This document shows positions 45,074 to 57,514 of a stretch of 64,000 nucleotides of DNA, in pieces (the stretch's first letter is position 1; every line of letters starts with the position of its first letter). This stretch comes from Mytilus trossulus. Lineage: Eukaryota; Mollusca; Bivalvia; Mytilida; Mytilidae. The notes under the pieces were generated by a model, which was not told where the DNA came from, searched no databases, and saw only the letters and a list, made by a program, of their open reading frames with translations. The translations under genes were made by a program, and so were the position numbers. The DNA lies in contig NC_086378.1 in assembly GCF_036588685.1 (NCBI RefSeq), forward strand, positions 38,789,578-38,853,577. Direction: 5' to 3'.

Positions 45074-45429
45074 TCAAGACAATGCCATTTTAGATAGAAG
45101 TTCTGAATATATTTCCGGTGTTACTTCTTTGCTGTTTTTGTGACACTCTTGTACAACTTGTGCTGCCTCAACTCTGCCCATTTCCCTCAATGCACCCGCT
45201 AACATTTCAACTGCAAGGTCTTTTTTGTCTTTTCTTGTTCGTTTCCAGTATAATAAGATTTTGTAGGTGACATCCGCCATAGACAATCCATTGGAAATTG
45301 CATCGAAACCTATGCCAGTAATAGTACTGTCTGGAAGGTCAAGGTGAACTGCTAGGGTCAATCCTTCCGGGACATATTTAGACAAATTGCGAAGACTCTT
45401 GCCTGTAATAGCCTTTGATTCTCTTTCAA
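45074..45429 (-). CDS. Exon 7: Death domain and stop
   Basis: The acceptor is ATATATTTCAG. The 356-nt exon encodes 117 codons after the split one and stops at TGA. The Death domain fold is suggested by LAVHLDLPDSTITGIGF, the helix with ILLYWKR, and the terminal LREMGRVEAAQVV. The preceding intron (45430-48794) holds a broken LINE with another repeat inserted in it. Confidence 0.85.
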
Positions 45430-48400
45430 CTGAAATATATGAAGATCTTTTTATATTTAATGTTATTTTTTAAGTCATTTAATGAGTATCGATACGACTG
45501 TACTAATGGTGTATTTCGACTTGTGTTTTATAACACACTTGGCATCTGTATATATTTTGTAATCATTATCATTGTTTATAATTGTACAGGTTAAAGTATT
45601 TCCCCTAATAAAACAAAATTAACTATTTAGAAAATTTGAAGATTAGGAACTGTATGCGCACTGTTCAAAATTGCAAACACAAAAAATTACAACAATAAAA
45701 ACCAAAAAAAAAAGACCAAGGTTTTGTATGTTCAAATATCAATGAATCAACATTAAGCATATTGACCGAGCTACGTGTACACTTTTTTTTTCATTTAACC
45801 TTTTTTTGCAACGTCCTTTGGCAAACTTTTGAAAAAGAAAAGAGGTATAAATTAGATTTGGAGATTATTAACTGAAAGACAAAAAGGGACTCCAATTTTC
45901 TACATATATGTCAACATATACCACAAGAAAAGTGAGAATATTCATGAAAATCAAAACTTCGGTGAAAATCTTAATATTTGATTTGACAGTGTGATATAAC
46001 CGACCATAATCATTGGAATTGCACCAATCAGATTTCATAATTTGTTTTTTTTTTTAATTTTCTAACACTAGTATATCAAGGTTATTTTAAGTCTTGAAAT
46101 TTATATTGACTTGTAATAAAAATGAATAAATAACTTCAAATAATGAATAAAATATCTACGCAATTCTATACTTTTACATGCAATAACATGCACTTTTGCA
46201 AGTTGAGATGTATAAGAATACAATAATGAACGTACTAGTTAAAACATGTTGTTGTGAGAATACATTTAGCAAACTGTCTCAAATTTTAATTTATAATGTT
46301 TGTCGTGACTATATAAACATGCGAAAGTGTCCTTATGTTGCAATATAAAATCATCTAAATAAAGGTTATATATGTGGTAAATGAATGTATAAAAGCAAAA
46401 CTTCTTTAAACGGTTTTTATTAACAGCGTCTGTCCTTTAACTTTGGGGCTTACATTACAATTCAAAAAGTGAAATATAAAAAGGCATTCATTATAAAAAC
46501 ATAACTGAAAAAATAATGCTAACAAAATATATAACACACATGCATAGTTTATAACTGATATAAAAAAAGTAAGCTCCTAAATTGAAATTTCTCTGGCAGC
46601 TAATTAAATCATTTACCTAATCTCCGATCTACAAAAACGTTTCAAATTGTTTAATTTACAAAAAGATGTATTTACTTAAATGTTTTAACAAGGATATTTC
46701 GACTATTTAAATGTAAAACATAAACTTTATTGATGTTTAAAATGGCTATCGTACCGGCTCAAGCGAAAATCAATCTCTTTCAGATAACCAACGATAATCT
46801 ATAAATCACAAAAACAGTATCAGAGTTGATTTAAATTTCCTCGTTAAATAAATTCATGAAATCTATATCAGTAAGAAAGTAAAGAAGTGACGATCAGTGT
46901 CTGTTGGTGTCATGTGATTGTGACGACTTTGGCGCATACACACATGTTTCTTTTATTAACACCGAACAAATAAAATATCCACATTATGAAACACTACAAC
47001 CTTATATACGAATTGCGTATGTTGTATCTGTTATTAATAAATGCGATATCTTTTATTTTGAACAATGATAAGATATTAGAAGCATAGTTCAGAAATATTT
47101 ATATAACGGATTTGTTTGTATAAAAAAAAAAAAAAAAAAAAAAAATCTTATGGAAAAAGGAAGAAAAATTAAAAAAACAGTCTCTTTAGATAATTCCTGC
47201 AGTATGCTTGAAAAATTATTTGATATTTTAGTTGTTCCAATAACTTTTTATGGAAGTGAAGTTTAGGGTGTAAGCCAAGTGTTCAAAGATTCAGATCCAT
47301 TTGAACATTTACATATTAAATTTATTAAAGAAATTTTAGGAGTACAGTGCAAAACAACAAATGTAGCCTGTTTAGCTGAGACAAACAGAACCCCTTTGTA
47401 CTTTAAAATTCAGCTTTCAGCTATAAAATTTCAAAACCACATTGTGAACTCGCCTAACACTTTAGTCCATAAAATATATAATAATGTAAATAAAACAAGT
47501 AAATGGGTTAACATTGTAAAAAGATATAGGAAGATGTGGTGTAAATGCCAATGAGACAACTCTCCATCCAAATAACAATTTAAAAATTAAACCATTATAG
47601 GTTAAAGTACGGCCTTCAACACGGAGCCTTGGCTCACACCGAACAACAAGCTATAAAGGGCCCCAAAATTAATAGTGTAAAACCATTCAAACGGTAAAAC
47701 CAACGGTCTAATCTATATAAACAAAACGAGAAACGAGAAACACGTATATATTACATAAACAAACGACAACTACTGTACATCAGATTCCTGACTTAGGACA
47801 GGTGCAAACATTTGCAGCGGGATTAAACGTTTTAATGGACCCAAACCTTCTCCCTTTTTCTGAAACAATAGCATAACATCACAACATAGAAAAACATACG
47901 ATAAAATATCAATTGGCAGACTTAACTCAATCAAAAAACGTATGATTAAAAGACTGGTTAAATAAATTAGGTTTTGGTCATCTCACTTTTAATACTATTA
48001 ATTTAAAATATCACATAAATACTATCCAACAAAGAATCTATGACCAGGCTTATCAAATTACCAATTGCTCTATCAATAAATATGAAAAATTAAATTTCTT
48101 TTGTCATACTAAAAGAATTAGAAAAAGGCCCCCATATATTGATATATGAAACTCAAAACTGACCGATCAGTTTTCAGTAAATTTAAACTAATTGCCCATT
48201 CCCTAGCAATTGAAAGATCGAGGGCGTTATACCAACATTGAAAGAAGTAAACGCATTTGCTTATCCTGTAACAGACAAGAAATTGAGGATGAATACCATT
48301 TCTTCTCAATCTGTCCATGCTATAAATCATTGAGGGCTTCCTATATACCAAATATTAATAAAAATCTTAATTTCAATTTTATTAAATTGCAGTCCGCTAT

Positions 48401-51400
48401 AACACTGAAGCATTTGACTGCACTTTTAAATAGCAGTCTACCAGTCATTATAAAAATCACCATACAGTATATTAATGATTGTTTTTATTGAGAACATCTG
48501 TATAACTTGTATTTCTTTTAATATGCAACCTATTTTTTGTTTGTGTTCTTTTTTCAATTGTTCATGAACATTAATAATGTGTTAACTTTTGATATTTATA
48601 GTCTTTTTCTTCTTCGCTGTGAATACCACTGTCACTCTAATATAATTATAACCAATTTAACTATTGTCAATTTATTGTCTTAATTTTCACGGTATGCCAT
48701 AACCATTTAATGTAAATGTGTTTGTGCTAATAAGTATTGTCTATTTTCTATTGTCTATTTGTTTTGAAATAATAAAATAAAACAAAATTCTTACTGATTA
48801 TCTGAGGTCGGCTTGTTCTCATCAACCGCTCCATGACACTAGCTGGCAGTGGTTTAAACTTTGGTGTAAAAGGTGTTGTAGGTTTATCAACTTTAATCTC
48901 GGGTGTTCTCAACAAATCTAAATTCGGTTTTTCTTTCTTTACTTCCGGTTCTTCTGGTATAACCTCCTCATGGAAGTACGCTTTTACCGTTTCCTCGTCG
49001 ACTTCTATCCTTAGCGCCATTGTTGATGCCTCTCGAACTTTTTGATCATTTATGCCGACTGGCGTCAGATTTATTGCACCTATAAGTGTTCGTTCCTCTG
49101 TAGTTTTGGGTTCTATAACAAATTTGCGTAAACTTTCCGGTAAATGTTTATAATATTGAAGGTCTTTGTTTTCCATATAGTCACTATCTAAATTGGCCTT
49201 GAGATCATCAGAAACATTAAATGTCCATTTCAATCCATCAAATATTTCGAATTCCGCTGGTACATTTTGAGATTTGGTTTTGATAGTTGGCGGTCTCCGA
49301 AAGTGTTGTTTATTATCAACCGGTTCTTCCGGTTTGCTGATCTCCTTTTTGAAATGTCGGAAACCTTTTTCTTTCATTTCAGCAATTTTACTGTCTAATT
49401 TATTCTTAGGGAAACATTCCAGCACCAGAAACCAAGTTTTTTCTTGGAAATTTATAAATGCCATAACCTCGCCCTTTTCCATTTCACACCGACCTTCCAA
49501 AATACTGACTGCCGCGGCCATTCTTTTCTTCCTGTCTGGTTTCGATTTAACCACACAAAATCTGAAAACAAATTTCAAATATTTCAAAGGACGTTTTTTT
49601 TTAATATAAGACTGAACTTTTTGATTGTGAAATATACGGTACATCAGATTGCACAGAGAATAAACATATGTTAGTAAAGTAACCAATAATTTAAAGAACA
49701 ACTGTAACACCTGACTGTATTTTGGTTTTGCAAAAAAGCTGAAAGGCGTTATGTCCGATTTTGAAAAGCTAACATAGATTTTTGTAATTCAGTTAGCTCA
49801 ATTCAGGTTAGTTGTTCCCAAAATTATGCTACTGATGTTTTGGTATTGATATGCCCTTTAATATACAATATAGGTTACATTATTATATTATCCCTTTCCC
49901 ATACCTTGTAAGACTTTTGACATCGCAGGTTACTGTGGTTCTTGTGAATCTGTATTTTGTATCTACTAATTCCCATCCAGATTCCAGTTTCGCTAATACT
50001 GCTATATCAGTGTTGGCGCTTTCATTTTCGACCTCAACATTGGCGGGGAGTGGCAGTTTAACGCTAACTGCTCGTCTGAATGTACATTGAAAATTAGGAA
50101 TTAAGTCGATTATTTCTGAAACATTTTCCAATTCTGAGGTTTCGAATGGATAGAACTCCTTTGCTAGGTTAACCTTCTCTTCGGTTATTGGAGTTATCTA
50201 CAAATAATTTTTTTTATAATAAAACAAGTTATAAATTAAAAACAAGTCTTTATTAGTTGATGTAAAAATGTATACGGTATGACTGAAGTATACTATCTTA
50301 CAAAATGTCAAATTGATCGTTCTTTCTCTTTTCATGTTTTGTGGGTAATTTTATTTCGATTGTAACATGTATTTTACCAAATTAACACTTTTATATTTGA
50401 TGGGAACATATCAATAGCTATATGAAATCTGCTCTCAAAGTAATGTAACAATCGCACTTGTTATATGCTGCAGACGTAACAACTAAAATGATTTAAAAAT
50501 ATAGAGCCATAACCAATTTCAGCTCTACTTGTAGTTTTAGATCAATCCCCACCATAATTTACCGCACTCAGTTTTGTCTTTTCATTATTAAAACAGGCAA
50601 ACTCTTTGTGCACGCCGTTTTCCTACCCAACTATTTTCGCAACGTGTTCTGCAAATATAAAGATGTTTGGGTATGTACGTATGTGAATGTTCTCACCTGT
50701 ATTGCACATTGAAAGTTTTTCTCTGCAGCTTTCTTTGGTACACGAACACTGATATATTTACTCATGTGTGCATTATATAAACATCCTTGTGTAGTCACTT
50801 CGAAAGTTTCCTTCTTTGGAGTGAAGGTGACCACAAATACACCTAGTCTGTCGATTTCCAGTTCTATACATGGGGAGGAGGTATCCGACTGAAAAAAAAC
50901 CCGGAGATTGTTGATCAAAAATCAGACAACACTTAAATAAAAAGCATTATCATTTTACATCATGCTGATAGAAAGAGGGCCTAGATTTTTTTTTTGTTGG
51001 ATTGCTGTCTCATTGACGTATACGCAAAGTTCACTTTATTTCTTTTTCGATATTTGTAAATGTGATTTAAGGTATTTAACCTTGACATCACTATTAAAAA
51101 AAATAGTGTTTCTCAATGTAGGTTTTAAACCTTAGCATCATATATGCGGGACTAAGCTACAAAGTTTCCAGATTAGTCATCAGGCACATCTTTGAGTATA
51201 ACTAGCCAATATTATTTTGGGATAGTAACGTAGAGGTACGTGTTGATTCTCTGCAGACTAATTGACGTTAGATTCCGTGTCAACTCATTAGAAACTGTAC
51301 ACGTTCCACAGTATCGTTTGCGTAGCTAGATTTCAAAGCAGCACATATAATTCAAACTATAATTGTGACAATGTTACACTGCAACATCAAAGCAATGGAA

Positions 51401-54400
51401 GGAAACTGATACATATTCTTATTTCATATGGTTGTAAAAGCAATGTCCGTATCAAGTTCATTATATCCAATCAAACTATTTACTAAAAGCAATTAAGATG
51501 TGCCTAATAACAGATTTTTTCCGATAAAAATATAACATTGTTCAGACCTTTATTTCTATATATATATATCCTACTTGATAAAGAGCATAAAAGCAACTGT
51601 GTTGTTGAAAATGTAAAACTATCGTAAAAGTATGTATGATATAAATAATTTGATTTAACATTATATAAACGCAATATCTTAAAATCATTTTTAAAATGTA
51701 AAAAACTAATTATCTATAATTCTAAAATTACGAGGTCCAATTTGTCAGCCGTCATCACGTAAAAACGACGAATCAAAGAATTCAACTTTATATATAACTA
51801 ATATAGTGCAAAGGTGTAGATTAAAAATTACACCACTCCAGGCCCTTTTGTTTTCCACGTAATTAATATTGCCAATAATTAAGAAGTTCCGGGTCGAGTC
51901 CGATACCGATACCATGCAATAGTATATTCACCTGTTACCTATTACCTTATCTGTACGTTCCGCATCTAACAGGCGCACCAACAAACGGTGTATTCAGGAT
52001 TAATATGCTATATACACGGGTCATAATCACAGGATTGACACTACTAAATTGTCAAATTGTTACCTATTGTAGTATTTTAATCAGTAAGACTTTCTAAGAT
52101 AACAATACGAATACTAAAAATCTGGACTAAAAATAAGGCGTATAGGTACAGTTTTCAATTTTTTAGCGGGCATGACGTAAAACAGCGAATCAAAGAATTC
52201 AACTTGATTTATAACTAATATAGGACAATGCTTCATTGATTAAAAAATACTCCATTCCAGGACCTTTTGTTTTCCAAATAATTAATATTACCAAAACTTG
52301 ATAAGTTCCAGTTCGACGGGTTCAAAGAGAAAGATTTGAAAGCAGAGAAAACTGTTTATCGGCAATTCGTATATTTTCCCTTTGCTGCCTAATATTTTCG
52401 AGTATCAACGTACTGGCTGTATCACTGAAAATATTAGGCAATACATTGTGTGACGTCATAATTACCGATAAACAGAATAATAGGTAGTTTCGTTTTTGAT
52501 ACTGACAGTATTTCATCTGGAATAACTAAACTCGCCCTAAAGGACCCGCGATATCACGGGTGTGTTCTAGTAGTACCTACCTTGTGGAGAAATCCTACAT
52601 TGACCCATTCCTCTTCGTCTTTCCATTTTCCTTTAACGTTAATCTCGTTATGTTCGGAATCTATCTGATAGTATGGTATCCTCACAATAACACTTTTCTT
52701 TAAAGGATGAACTGTCGAATTTAAAATAAATATTTCACTCGTAAGGTGCTCATAATAAGGCAGTACAGGCGAATGCCGCCATCTCTGTGACGGTGGGGCT
52801 ACTTGGCATGATATCGAATCCTTTTTACCAAACAATCCTTCTGGAACTGTCAGTTTAGCTCCCAGTGGAAGTCCAAAATTTCCCCCTTTCTTTCCAGGAG
52901 AGTAGCTTACTTTCAAGCTGTAAAATAAAATAAAAATCCAGACTTCTAAAAACTAGCAATGTTTACCTTCTTTATATTTTGAACTGAAATAGTCGAAACT
53001 TAAGCTATAAACTCTCGACAAACAAGAAGCAAGAATGTATATTTGATAGTCATCAACCGTTTCAAACTGTTACTTTTTAACCCGAGTTTTAAAAATATAG
53101 GCATAAAGCAGAAAGTCCCGTACAAGCTGACATACTGTAAGTCTATTGATACTAAAAGATCATTATAATGCAAAAAAAGCACTGTTATTATTTAATGTAA
53201 TATTCTAATATAACAGTCAAAACTATTAAAACATGATAAAGTTAGTAAAGAAAAACATGGGAGTTTTTAAATCTGTACTTTCAATAATAATTATTTACTT
53301 ATTTGATACTACAACTTCCCATGTATACAAACGTATATTTAATTTGTGTTTTCGTTTTCATATGAGGTCCACGATGCTATATATACATTCCGCTAAAATA
53401 TATCCTCATACTTTTTAAATGTATAAAATATTACTTATCTAATATAAAGAATATTTAACTTACTGGGCATCGTCATCTAACAAATCCTTCTGAGTAGAAT
53501 TAATTCCAACACTCCAGGAATTGGATATTTGCTTATTTTTCATATTGCTGTCTATTTCTGGTCTGTAATGAATATAATAATCAGAATTTACCATATATCT
53601 CTCCATATTTACAACCAATAACAACATACATGTATGTACTACTATTATGGACTAGAACAATTCAAATCGAATTGAAACAAGGTTAACAAGACTAAGTTAC
53701 ACCCCACAGTCTTTAATTGATCCCCTGTACAATAAGGACATTCGGCAAATATTGTAAAGGATAACGTAATCAGCTATAGCAACTCTTTAAATTATATTAT
53801 TTAATGTGACATAACAAAAACTTTCAAGTACATAAATATTTTGAATTATAAGTTAATCAGCTATGTCAACTTTTAACATAAAATCTTTTAATTTGACATA
53901 ACACAAAATTACTGAAACATAACTTCAAAATTCTAATTAATAACTAAATCAGTTATGTCGACTTTTAACGTAACATTATTTAATATGCCATAACAAACAC
54001 TTACAGATACATAACAGATCATAAAACAAGTGCACACATACAACCAATACACTATCAAACATTGTCAAGTGTTATATAAATATTGGTCAGTTTTGTATAT
54101 AAAGTAAATCTCCGTTAATCTCATTTGTATGACATCATTTTGAAGCTTTGGAAATTAAATATTGATTTGGGCTTTAAATATTAATATGACGGTGGTCATA
54201 GCAATTCAACACAATACCAACCACTATGAAAACTTAATAGGTCGGCTTTGCATTAACATTAGTCAGATGCAAATGCAATTCAGGAATTAGCATTTGTTTA
54301 AATTCGTTTCGTAATAATGTTTTTCCACTTCGTAGATTATTTGGATAGATACGTGACTGCGGTCTCGTTGGTGCGCCATACTTTTGTTCCTGTTTCATAT

Positions 54401-57400
54401 ATATTTTTTTTTTGCTATTAAGCTTGTTTTTTTTTTAATCTATTCATTTATTTCAGTTCAATAAGAATTCCAGGGTCTCAAGTTTATATTTCTTCGCGGT
54501 ATACAAATATCTATGGACCATTTAAATCTCGTGTTAACGAGTTTTTATTCATAAAAGATTGCAAGTTGTAACAACGCTACATGAAATTATCTAACATTTC
54601 AATTGCATTGCTATGAAGGGCAAAATGTAAATATAAATTAATCGGAGATATTCCATAATAATTGATTTGTTATGACTTAAGGTTACATTTGATTCTATAT
54701 AAAACTGTGAATGCTGATATGCCTAGAAATATGTCAATCAGTAGTATCTTTAGATGACTCAGTGTATCATAGTGCGACTGGTTTTCAAGTCAGCAACGAA
54801 AAAAATTGAAGTGTGCTGTGCAACATTTAAAACTCCCCAAAACATTGTGACGGTTATCTTAAGCGTGCAAGATAAAACGGTTCGATTTAAACACCTCCAC
54901 CTCCAAACAAAGGAAGGGGCTTACGGAGTAGTTGTCTCCCAAACTGGTGTGACAGTACCGGAAGTTTTGCAATCTTCTGCGTTATCATCTTCATTCATAT
55001 CATCCTTATTACCTTTATCACCACCCTCTAAAGAAAACCCCCATGTTGAATGATGTTTTTCAATTCTCATTGCTTGTGATTCCTGTAACAAAGCAAGTTC
55101 ACGTCGAGTTAAGTTAATTTGTAACGAAAGGCTATTGGGCTCCTTTGTACATAATGACGTTTCTATCGAGAAAAGGGAAAATTTTACATAGTTTTGGAAA
55201 CCGTTTTGTAGCCTCTTTTAACACCTTTTTACACGAAATAAACACGTTTCAAGTTTCGTGTGTCTATTTCCCATTCGAGGCCTTCAGATATGCAATACGG
55301 GTACAATTTTACTTAAAGTAAAAAAAACCCGCAAGTTCGATCCACAAATTAAAAATGATCATTACGAAAAGACTTTAACAGATGACGATCTCAGAAAAAA
55401 TATCAATATGAAGACTTTTTCATTTTGATATGTTTAAATTTTAAAAAATAACCCTGTAGTCTCTGTAGTCTAACGCGAAAAGTAATCATAGAACTTGTGA
55501 TTTAAAGAACTTTGGTCAAGATAAAATCTAAAATCTTATTATATCAGTAAGGTGTTTATGGTCATCGTCCATGTGTAAGGCTTGTTTTAAGACTGCGAGT
55601 CAAAGGGTATCTAATGGTTTCTTGATTTTTAAACTTTATTTGAACTTTTTATGCCCGTGGATTTTTTTCAAAACACGAATTATAATAAATTATAATGATA
55701 ACTTCATTAAATTCAATTTAAGGTCGTTAAATGTACTTAAAAACGCCAAGTCAACACAAAAGTTACTGATTTAAATAGCTGTTGGTGAAATTATATACAA
55801 TAATTATGGAATTAACTTAATTCTTTAATCTTACTATTTCTTTTCTAGTACAATATACCTCTGAATTAACGAAACTTGCGATCTTTTATTTGAATTTAAG
55901 GATATGTTAAACGAAGTCCTCTATGCGTGTCGAGTATACAATACCATCAATGTCAAATAGATTTGAAAGAATATATATGTTTATGACAACCTATTATAAA
56001 GTAATTCAGTATTTTTATACTATCATAGAAACTTTATTGATTTGATATAAGCCCTGTTTGTCACAACTATATTAACTTATAATGCATCTACATAGAACGA
56101 AACGATCATAGTGAAATATATGTGTACTAAATGAATACTGTAAATAACCAGCTATTGTTGGCTTACAAACCAAACACAGATTGCTTCTCTGTGAATATGG
56201 GAACGGACTTCAACAGTAAAACATAACATTTCGTTTTGTATAACGAATGTAAATGATATAATTTCAAAAAAAGTAAATCATTCTTTAAAAAAGCTGATTT
56301 ACATAGTTTCATTTCAATCGATATGTGACCCGATATGTTTTCCACTGGGGCACATTCGATCGATATGTGACTCGATATGTTTTCCACTGGGACACATTCG
56401 ATCGATATGTGACTCGATATGTTTTCCACTGGCACACATTTGATCAATATGTGACTCGATATGTTTCCCCTGGGACACATTCGATCGATATGTGACTCAT
56501 ATGTATCCCCTGGGACACTCATATTTAAACCAAATGAGAATATATCTTTTTAGCATGTCTATTTGCTCAAACAAAGTTAACCCTTGTAATATTAATTTGC
56601 AAATTCCACGAGGAGTGTGTGATGGTAGTTGCAAGACAGTATTTTAATTTGATTAACTGTAGTGATTTGATATTTTACCACACAAAGTTCTTATGAACAG
56701 CCTAGCATATAAGGTAAAATTTTCATATGAAACTTGGGACCAAAAAGGAAAACGAAATTAGACAAAGTTAAAATTAGAAGGATGAAATTTTTTGTGCTCA
56801 TTTCAGACTTGTACACATAGTTAAAAGTTAAACACTGTTATGACCCCTTTAGCTCAATAATATTTCAAAATAAACAAAGAAATGGAATTCCTGGAAAACA
56901 ACTGAAAGAGACCAAAAAATGAGACCAGCCCCTAACTGCTAGATATAGTAATGGTTGTTTGTTATACATGTATAATGGTTCCATGGACTGAACAAACAAA
57001 GCAGTCAAGTTCGTCAACGATGTATACTTTATTATCATCACAAAATTTCAGAAATCGGAGAGGGGTGGTGAAACTAGAAAATGTAAACAAAAATTAGCAT
57101 AACAGACTATTTCTTGTTGACAAAGCATAAAGATACAATGGAGAAGGAAAGGGTCAAAATCGAGCCATATGAGACAGTCAAAACCATGTACAAAAAAATT
57201 AAAAAGATCTTAAACCATGCTTAAAATAAACTGACCTTTATCTAAGCATAAACGCAGTTCACTTTAAAGACAGCTAATTACACTCTATACGAATAAAAAG
57301 CGCCTTAAAAAATATTTTGAATTTAATTTTTCCAAATACATATAGAGTTTAACGTAACGGTGTTATTGATAAATCGCGATCTTTATGGTGAAACAATGTG

Positions 57401-57514
57401 AAATAAGTTTACATATGTCGGCTTTTCATGTGATTTGTATTAAATTAAATGTAAATATTTAACAAAAAAAACTTACTTTCTATCTCGTTTCCTAGGTTTT
57501 CCAATTAAAGACAT
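45074..57514 (-). CDS. ZU5-ZU5-UPA-Death domain protein, 7-exon gene (DTHD1/PIDD-like)
   Basis: Joining 57514-57477, 53562-53464, 52917-52581, 50888-50697, 50197-49905, 49561-48795 and 45429-45074 gives 2082 nt, or 693 aa plus stop. Every junction has GT/AG ends and matching phase. Residues 1-45 are a short basic then acidic N-terminus. Residues 46-158 form a ZU5-like domain (LPLGAKLTVPEGLF). Residues 159-320 form a second ZU5-like unit (VSVKLPLPANVE and a following GWELVDTKYRF). Residues 325-520 are UPA-like. A Pro-rich linker covers 520-575. Residues about 583-670 are a Death domain with the conserved Trp in ILLYWKR. The start ATG has an in-frame TGA upstream. This order is known for PIDD-type adaptors and death-domain-containing protein 1, which act in cytoplasmic death-fold signalling; which of the two is nearer needs a search. 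No leucine-rich repeats, membrane segment or signal peptide are visible. Confidence 0.85.
45430..47150. other. Intron 6 of the Death-domain gene, AT-rich part
   Basis: No exon recognised. A poly-A run of about 25 lies near 47122-47146, just before the LINE remnant. Confidence 0.45.
47166..48492 (+). pseudogene. Broken LINE RT fragment, interrupted by another repeat
   Basis: The plus strand reads a degraded LINE RT C-terminus: VVPITFYGSEV then TAG at 47264-47266, where a Trp codon is expected. It continues with HLHIKFIKEILGVQ, then an inserted repeat (about 47524-47944). RT sequence resumes (DWLNKLGFGHLTFNTINLKY), is broken by stops and frameshifts near 48148-48210, and ends with the knuckle CLSCNRQEIEDEYHFFSIC and a stop. 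It lies in antisense orientation in the last intron of the Death-domain gene. Confidence 0.75.
47524..47944 (+). repeat. Dispersed mussel-type repeat inserted in the LINE
   Basis: This copy begins near AGGAAGATGTGGTGTAAATG and includes GAGACAACTCTCCATCC, GGCCTTCAACACGGAGCC and GGACAGGTGCAAAC. Antisense copies occur at about 250-930, and a copy disrupted by a hammerhead-type element at 21712-22135. The RT reading frame continues on both sides of it, so the insertion is secondary. Confidence 0.75.
48795..49561 (-). CDS. Exon 6: UPA-like domain and Pro-rich linker
   Basis: A 767-nt exon with acceptor TTGTTTTCAG and donor ATCA|GTAAGA. The first two thirds are UPA-like (WFLVLECFPKNKL, then GLKWTFNVSDDL). 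The end is Pro/Lys/Glu-rich linker before the Death domain. Translation upstream of the acceptor is intron and should not be counted. Confidence 0.85.
49905..50197 (-). CDS. Exon 5: second ZU5-like unit
   Basis: The acceptor is TTATTTGTAG and the donor is ACAAG|GTATGG. The 293-nt exon encodes the ENVSEIIDLIPNFQCTF and SVKLPLPANVEVE stretches and ends with two bases that join exon 6 to give Arg. Confidence 0.85.
50697..50888 (-). CDS. Exon 4: start of second ZU5-like unit
   Basis: An exon of exactly 64 codons, phase 0 at both ends. The acceptor is TTTTTTTTCAG and the donor is CAG|GTGAGA. It contains the strand-like stretch LGVFVVTFTPKKETFEV. Confidence 0.85.
51747..52480. repeat. Direct repeat pair and palindrome in intron 3 of the Death-domain gene
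   Basis: A block of about 150 bp (51747-51897: CGAATCAAAGAATTCAACTT, then CCTTTTGTTTTCCA and AATTAATATTRCCAA) recurs at 52168-52315. Next to the second copy is an imperfect palindrome at 52350-52478 with arms CTGTTTATCGG/CCGATAAACAG and TGCCTAATATTTTC with its exact complement. Confidence 0.65.
52581..52917 (-). CDS. Exon 3: first ZU5-like domain
   Basis: The acceptor is TTTTACAG and the donor is AAG|GTAGGT. The 337-nt exon encodes a Gly-rich start, then LPLGAKLTVPEGLF, typical of a ZU5 N-terminal strand pair, and ends in phase 0 at GFLHK. Confidence 0.85.
53464..53562 (-). CDS. Exon 2 of ZU5-UPA-Death gene
   Basis: The acceptor is TTCATTACAG and the donor is GTAAGTT. The 99-nt exon encodes a polar stretch (PEIDSNMKNKQISNSW, then an acidic run) and joins exon 3 in phase (CA plus C). 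Confidence 0.75.
53768..54022. repeat. About 90-bp tandem repeat, 2.7 diverged copies
   Basis: Units beginning AATCAGCTAT at 53768 and 53855 and AATCAGTTAT at 53947 share TGACATAACA and ACATAA-type blocks. The array lies in intron 1 of the Death-domain gene. Confidence 0.6.
54925..55082 (-). CDS. Candidate alternative exon in intron 1 of the Death-domain gene
   Basis: 158 nt open on the minus strand, with a good acceptor (TTTGTTACAG|GAATC) and donor (ACTCC|GTAAGC). It ends with two spare bases, which is exactly the phase exon 2 needs, so it can splice to exon 2 in frame. It does not join exon 1 in frame, because a stop appears. It would therefore have to be an alternative first coding exon, using its internal ATG (MRIEKHHSTWGFSLEGG), or need a further exon. 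The product is acidic. RNA support is required. Confidence 0.4.
56319..56520. repeat. 42-bp minisatellite, about five copies
   Basis: Units start CGATATGTGA at 56319, 56361 and 56403, CAATATGTGA at 56445 and CGATATGTGA at 56485. The shared body is CTCGATATGTTTTCCACTGG. It sits in intron 1 of the Death-domain gene. A minus-strand frame across it gives a 14-residue repeat and is not treated as a gene. Confidence 0.85.
57477..57514 (-). CDS. Exon 1 (start codon) of ZU5-UPA-Death gene
   Basis: ATG then 12 codons, ending with two bases before a consensus donor (GTAAGT). The peptide begins MSLIGKPRKRDR. An in-frame TGA lies five codons upstream of the ATG. The two spare bases AA join the first A of exon 2 to give Lys. 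Confidence 0.65.

Noticed and set aside
56163-56522. Minus-strand 119-residue frame with a 14-residue repeat
   Set aside because: Produced by the 42-bp minisatellite; no flanking gene structure.
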